Position numbers and translations under genes: made by a program
Part shown: piece by piece, positions 60,170-64,000 of the stretch
Numbering within the stretch: the first letter of the stretch is position 1
Layout of the letters: the number at the start of each line of letters is the position of its first letter
The notes under the pieces: model-generated
Told to the model about the DNA's origin: nothing
What the model saw: only the letters and a program-made list of their open reading frames with translations
The model's database searches: none
NCBI GenBank assembly: GCA_905250115.1
Contig: CAJNOI010000070.1
Location: 355,856 to 419,855, forward strand
Direction: 5' to 3'
DNA from: Adineta steineri
Lineage: Eukaryota; Rotifera; Eurotatoria; Adinetida; Adinetidae
Length of the DNA stretch: 64,000 nt

Positions 60170-61727
60170 TTATGAAATTGTACATCTATTTGTTCGAAAT
60201 CTATTCATGCGACGCATTTGACGTGAGTTCCGATAGTGACTACATGTTCGTTTATGTTGATCAAGTCCTCCCCTACGAATGAAAATATAATCTACTAAAC
60301 ATTCCCAACAAAACTGATGATTACATTTTTTACATGTCATGTGATCACATCCTTCGGCTTTTTGGATTGGTGATTTACATTGAGGACATTGTTTTGAATA
60401 CTTATTTAACCAGCGTTTTGTTTTTTCATCGGGTTTTACCTCTAACTGATCATACTCCTCACATGTCATATCTATATGCCATTTTATTCGATGATGTGAG
60501 CATATCATTCGATTACATTTTATACAACTAATTCGATTTCGATCTGATGTGTCTCTTTCAATTAATTGACCTGAACCACATCCAGGATAAGGACACCAAA
60601 TAAATTCCGACATTTGTTCAAGATGTTGATGAGTTAATTGACGATCATACAATTCAAATAATGCTTGGTTGTCATTCTTAAGAAGTATTTCACATACTTC
60701 ATTATAATCAAATACTGCTTGACAACCGAGTTCTGGACATGTCAAACTCGTAATCTGCATATCTTTCAGAGCAGCTTCCACATTACTATATACACACATA
60801 TCACAAATAGTACGTTCTTTATGTTGACATTGCTCACTATAACGTTTTTCGAATTGATCGAAGGGTTGGTCTTCCATATGAACAGCACATTGACGAGTTG
60901 GTCGATGATGAATACTATCAATGTAAAAAATTATTTATCGATATAATTAACAAAAAGATAATTCTTTTCATTTCTTAAAAATGTTGAAATGGTCAACTGT
61001 GCTTAAAAATATTCTTTTATTATGTTTACGCATATAAACTATTAGTATTAATGTGTTTACTATCTACTTCTGAGAGTATATTTTACAATCTAGTATATAG
61101 GTCAACTATCTCATTCCTTTTGTTGGAATTCGTATGCGATTTCAAATTCTATAAACTGTTAGCATACCTGAGTGATTGTTGTTCATTCTGTTCTTGTGAA
61201 ATATCATGAATAGGATCAGAATCAATGTTACAACTAGGTTTATTGATGGTCATTTTAACCAGTCGATGGATAGCAACTATAAATGATAACAATACAATTA
61301 TTTCAATGAAAATAATTCTCTTACGTTGAGGTGCTGTTTCAGACTGATCATCATGTGATATTTTAGGGAATTCATTATCATTTCGTGGATCATAACTGAA
61401 ATGAAATTATTACAAATTTTCATTTTGATAAAATATTTTACTTGTTATTCATTGTAATTGCATTGACTATTTGATTAAGTTGTTGTCGACATTCAAATTT
61501 CATGTTTAAAATTTGTCGATTAAGCTCGATTCTCTAAAATTAGTTTTCATATTAAAATAATAAGAATTATCATTAGATATAGATCAATGTACATTTTCGG
61601 ACGAGTTCTTGTTTCTTCGTTGTAACTCGGCACAATAATCAAGTGTAGTTTTATATGCCTCAACTGCCATTGATATCTGTCCTTCTTGATAATACTTACG
61701 AGCTTGACCAATGGTTACAAATGTCAT
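60170..61727 (-). CDS. RBR (RING-IBR-RING) E3 ubiquitin ligase with N-terminal helical domain
   Basis: Exons 61727-61593 (open upstream to an acceptor at 61798), 61533-61442, 61395-61325, 61276-61168 and 60914-60170 join in frame to 383 residues from Met 61727. The first exon probably starts upstream, so the 5' end is unresolved. The N-terminus has a TPR- or MIT-like helical stretch (ARKYYQEGQISMAVEAYKTT). The C-terminal half has an incomplete or atypical RING1 (CQHKERTICDMC), an IBR (CPYPGCGSGQLI .. CIKCNRMICSHH) and RING2 (CPQCKSPIQKAEGCDHMTCK .. CWEC). The cysteine in EGCDHM is the expected ubiquitin-accepting residue. RBR ligases pass ubiquitin from an E2 through this cysteine to the substrate. 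The substrate is unknown. The weak RING1 zinc-ligand set may mean a divergent E2 interface. Confidence 0.85.
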
Positions 61728-61798
61728 TTTGCGCAAATGATAAAAACTCCAAACTTTTGATTTCCCATTAGAAGAGCTTGATACTACAGATGAGTCAA

Positions 61799-63144
61799 CT
61801 AAAATATGATAAATATTGCTGTTTTATAAATGATTCGTTTACGTTGAGGACTAATTTACGATATCAGGTAGCGAAAAAATGAATAATCGGAAACGTTGGT
61901 TATATTCGAATTATGATTCAATCATGAAAAACTAGACAACAAGTGAATATTCTCTTAAATCTTCAGCATCAGTGTGATATAATAAAAACACCAGTTTGTC
62001 TATGGTGACTTTAGTGTGTTTGTATGATTAGCAGAACACGAACGATTCGATTCTTGTCAGAGATGGGCAACTTCAACTAGGAATTAGAGTTAAATTTGGA
62101 GTTGGAGTGATGCACCTCCGGAATTGTCTAACTGTAATTCTTATGACAAATATTATGTATTTCATTTATCGTATATATGTCAACTATCTCCGAATTTTAA
62201 AAAAAGATAACTTTATAATGATTACGTGTCTACTTCCTCTTAGCTTGTGTTCATTGTTCGATAGAAGTCGTATAATATTTACTTGTACTTCGACTTATTT
62301 CGTCATAGCCATCATGGAAGAATTTGTTCCTACCAATTTGTTGTTTAGTTAACAACGGATTATTGTGATTCCTATCGTTTATAACATTATTATCTTTAAA
62401 GATGCTATTCATTTGTCGACTATTTGTTATAACTCTTGCAAAATTGAGTAAAACGTTGTATCTATTTTCAAATATTTTTTAGATGAAATTTTTAATACTG
62501 AAAAATACTAAACAAATGTTACTCATCAGTTGAGTATACTTTCTTATCGCCGCCTCTTCTCTCTTGCATTTTATTGACTTCGAAAGCGTAACGCACGCAC
62601 ATATGTCAACAGAATATACAATTGTCCTTGTCTATAAAAACTCAGTCAGATAACGTTGGAAGAACAACGTTTTTTTCCAACATTTATCTGAGTGGGAAGT
62701 ACGTAATATTTTCTTGGTAAAAAGAATAACAACCAAACGTTGCTTCATGTTTTATCTTATTTTCAAATAAAACGTAAGATAAAAAAAAAGAATAGAGCAA
62801 ATACAATGGTAGAAAACTTGTATAACGCAAATGCATATTTAAATAAAAACGAAAATGAGAGTGGGTGTAGGTGTGAATGGATATGAATGTGAATGTACGT
62901 CAGGATGGTTACATACGGGTGTTGATGTAGGTATAATACAAAAAAATAGCCCACCCACTCTTTCCAGTAAATACCATATTCTTACTTATCACAGTCATTT
63001 TTCAACCATCATAAATCTTATTTTTCAACATACTTTTATTGATATTTTACAACATTTTACGAACACACAACAGAAGAACAAATTAGAACATCAGAAATGT
63101 TATACGAACAACATATATATTTAACTGTCAACTTATGCTTGTAG
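61799..63144. other. Intergenic region, possibly with the 5' exon of the RBR gene
   Basis: AT-rich. 61799-62000 may hold an upstream RBR exon or 5' UTR, but I could not define it. The open frame at 62107-62352 has no recognised domain. Dispersed hairpin block copy 3 lies at 62856-62970. Confidence 0.45.
62856..62970 (-). repeat. Dispersed hairpin block, copy 3
   Basis: Outer arms AGAGTGGGTG (near 62857) and CACCCACTCT (near 62952) enclose the core GTATTATACCTACATCAACA on the minus strand. Order and orientation match copies 1 and 2. The interior also has degenerate GGTGTGAATG / ATGTGAATG repeats. Confidence 0.6.
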
Positions 63145-64000
63145 TTAAGTACGAGTGCCACTTCGCTGAGTATTTGGAAAAACTTGATTCATATGAATAG
63201 TACCAACAAGCTCTTTGAGAGAAACAATCAACTGATTTCGAAATCTTTTTGATAAACAATAACAATAAAATGAACTCTAAAATAGAGAGGTGAATAAATA
63301 TTTGTTTTGAAAGTAAGAAAAAGACAATTTACTGCATATGGGCCATACCCATAAGTACCAATAAATAAATTAATTAACTGCTCCACTGCTCGTCTATAAG
63401 TATCTTTGATTATATTTGCTGTAATCACTGTGTAAATTTGCCAAGCTGCATATGGACCATTGAAAACTAATACAGCAAATATTTGAAATAACGCCATGCT
63501 GATTGTTTGTCTTGTGAGAGAAGAAAGTGTTCTTGTTACACCGATAGTTTTCATATGTCGAACAGTGAGAAATCCAAAAAAAGATATCACTATGATAGGA
63601 ATCGTAGTAAAAATACAAAGAGTGGTAAAATAACTGTGATACTGAGCATAAATTGTATTTGTTGTGATACACATGGGGGTACCTCCTGTAACAACAAGAT
63701 CTTGAAAGGTGAAGTAGGGTATCTCATGAATACACCAGAAACAAACAGTACCAATGACTAAATATCCTGCTGTTCGAATATTACTCTTTTATCGTATAAC
63801 AACTGATGGAGAACAACAAATGAAAGCATCAATGGCTTGTAAGCAAATCATAGTATATGTACATTCACTATTAATATCGGTGAAACCTATGCGAGTTTTA
63901 CACCAAATTCGATTCACTAAAGTAAAATCTATTTGGAAACCTGTACCAAGAATTCGCGTGGTTAGACCAGTAAGAAGAATGCAGAGATCAAGAAAAGTAT
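63145..64000 (-). pseudogene. Rhodopsin-like GPCR with in-frame stop, 5' part beyond window
   Basis: Minus-strand exons 64000-63333 and 63276-63145 give a continuous frame except for one TAA at 63789-63791. The splice GCA|GTAAAT .. TTTTAG|AGTTC restores GPYA|SSFYCYCLSKRFRNQL, the end of TM7 and helix 8, and the frame ends QRSGTRT. Upstream, MICLQAIDAFICC .. VVIR then stop then KSNIRTAGY places the stop at the end of TM3, where family members from memory have a glutamine, so a single CAA-to-TAA change fits. TM4-TM7 remain readable (LVIGTVCFWCIHEI, FTTLCIFTTIPIIVISFFGF, ISMALFQIFAVLVF). The ligand is unknown. It could be a pseudogene, a nonsense allele or a sequencing error; TM1-TM2 lie outside the window. 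Confidence 0.75.

Noticed and set aside
62107..62352. 81-codon plus-strand frame
   Set aside because: Antisense to the region upstream of the RBR gene, no recognised feature; probably chance.

Overview
The window looks like nuclear DNA of a small AT-rich animal genome, most likely a bdelloid rotifer (an Adineta/Rotaria-type genome). The reasons are short introns (about 40-100 bp) with GT..AG borders; an animal muscle myosin heavy chain gene; a very long FG-GAP repeat membrane protein; a bdelloid-style rhodopsin-family receptor; and genes of bacterial character (an AAC(3)-type acetyltransferase and a carboxylic-acid-reductase-type enzyme) among ordinary animal genes. I could run no database search, so the taxonomic call is inference. 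No tRNA, rRNA or CRISPR array was recognised.

Layout. 1-1909 (-): a transglutaminase-like protein open at the window edge, with a TATA box and CRE upstream. 3161-19720: left arm (A) of a large inverted duplication, holding a ZZ-finger carboxylic acid reductase (+), a type II glycosyltransferase-like gene (+), a 1.83-kb repeat insertion, a small foldback element and a 28-repeat FG-GAP gene (+). 19720-39860: a 20-kb single-copy spacer with a GT61-like glycosyltransferase (+), an unrecognised four-exon gene (+) and a complete 29-exon myosin heavy chain gene (-). 39860-47065: right arm (A'), carrying inverted second copies of the reductase and the glycosyltransferase, but without the 1.83-kb insertion or the FG-GAP gene. 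47641-51114 (-): GH31 alpha-glucosidase. 52426-54523 (+): pentapeptide-repeat membrane protein. 55244-56095 (+): AAC(3)-type acetyltransferase. 56870-57768 (-): four-TM protein. 58684-59682 (-): SPFH/stomatin-like protein. 60170-about 61798 (-): RBR ubiquitin ligase. 63145-64000 (-): a GPCR interrupted by an in-frame stop and cut by the window edge.

The genes do not form one pathway. The main theme is genome architecture: a palindrome-like pair of arms whose genes are intact but diverged (about 94% and 96% amino-acid identity by visual count), with insertion/deletion differences between them. A second theme is the mix of secretory-pathway and cell-surface genes with enzymes that look bacterial in origin. 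Exon structures below were built by hand from splice sites and phase. All multi-exon models close in frame, except that the 5' end of the RBR gene is unresolved and both edge genes are incomplete.
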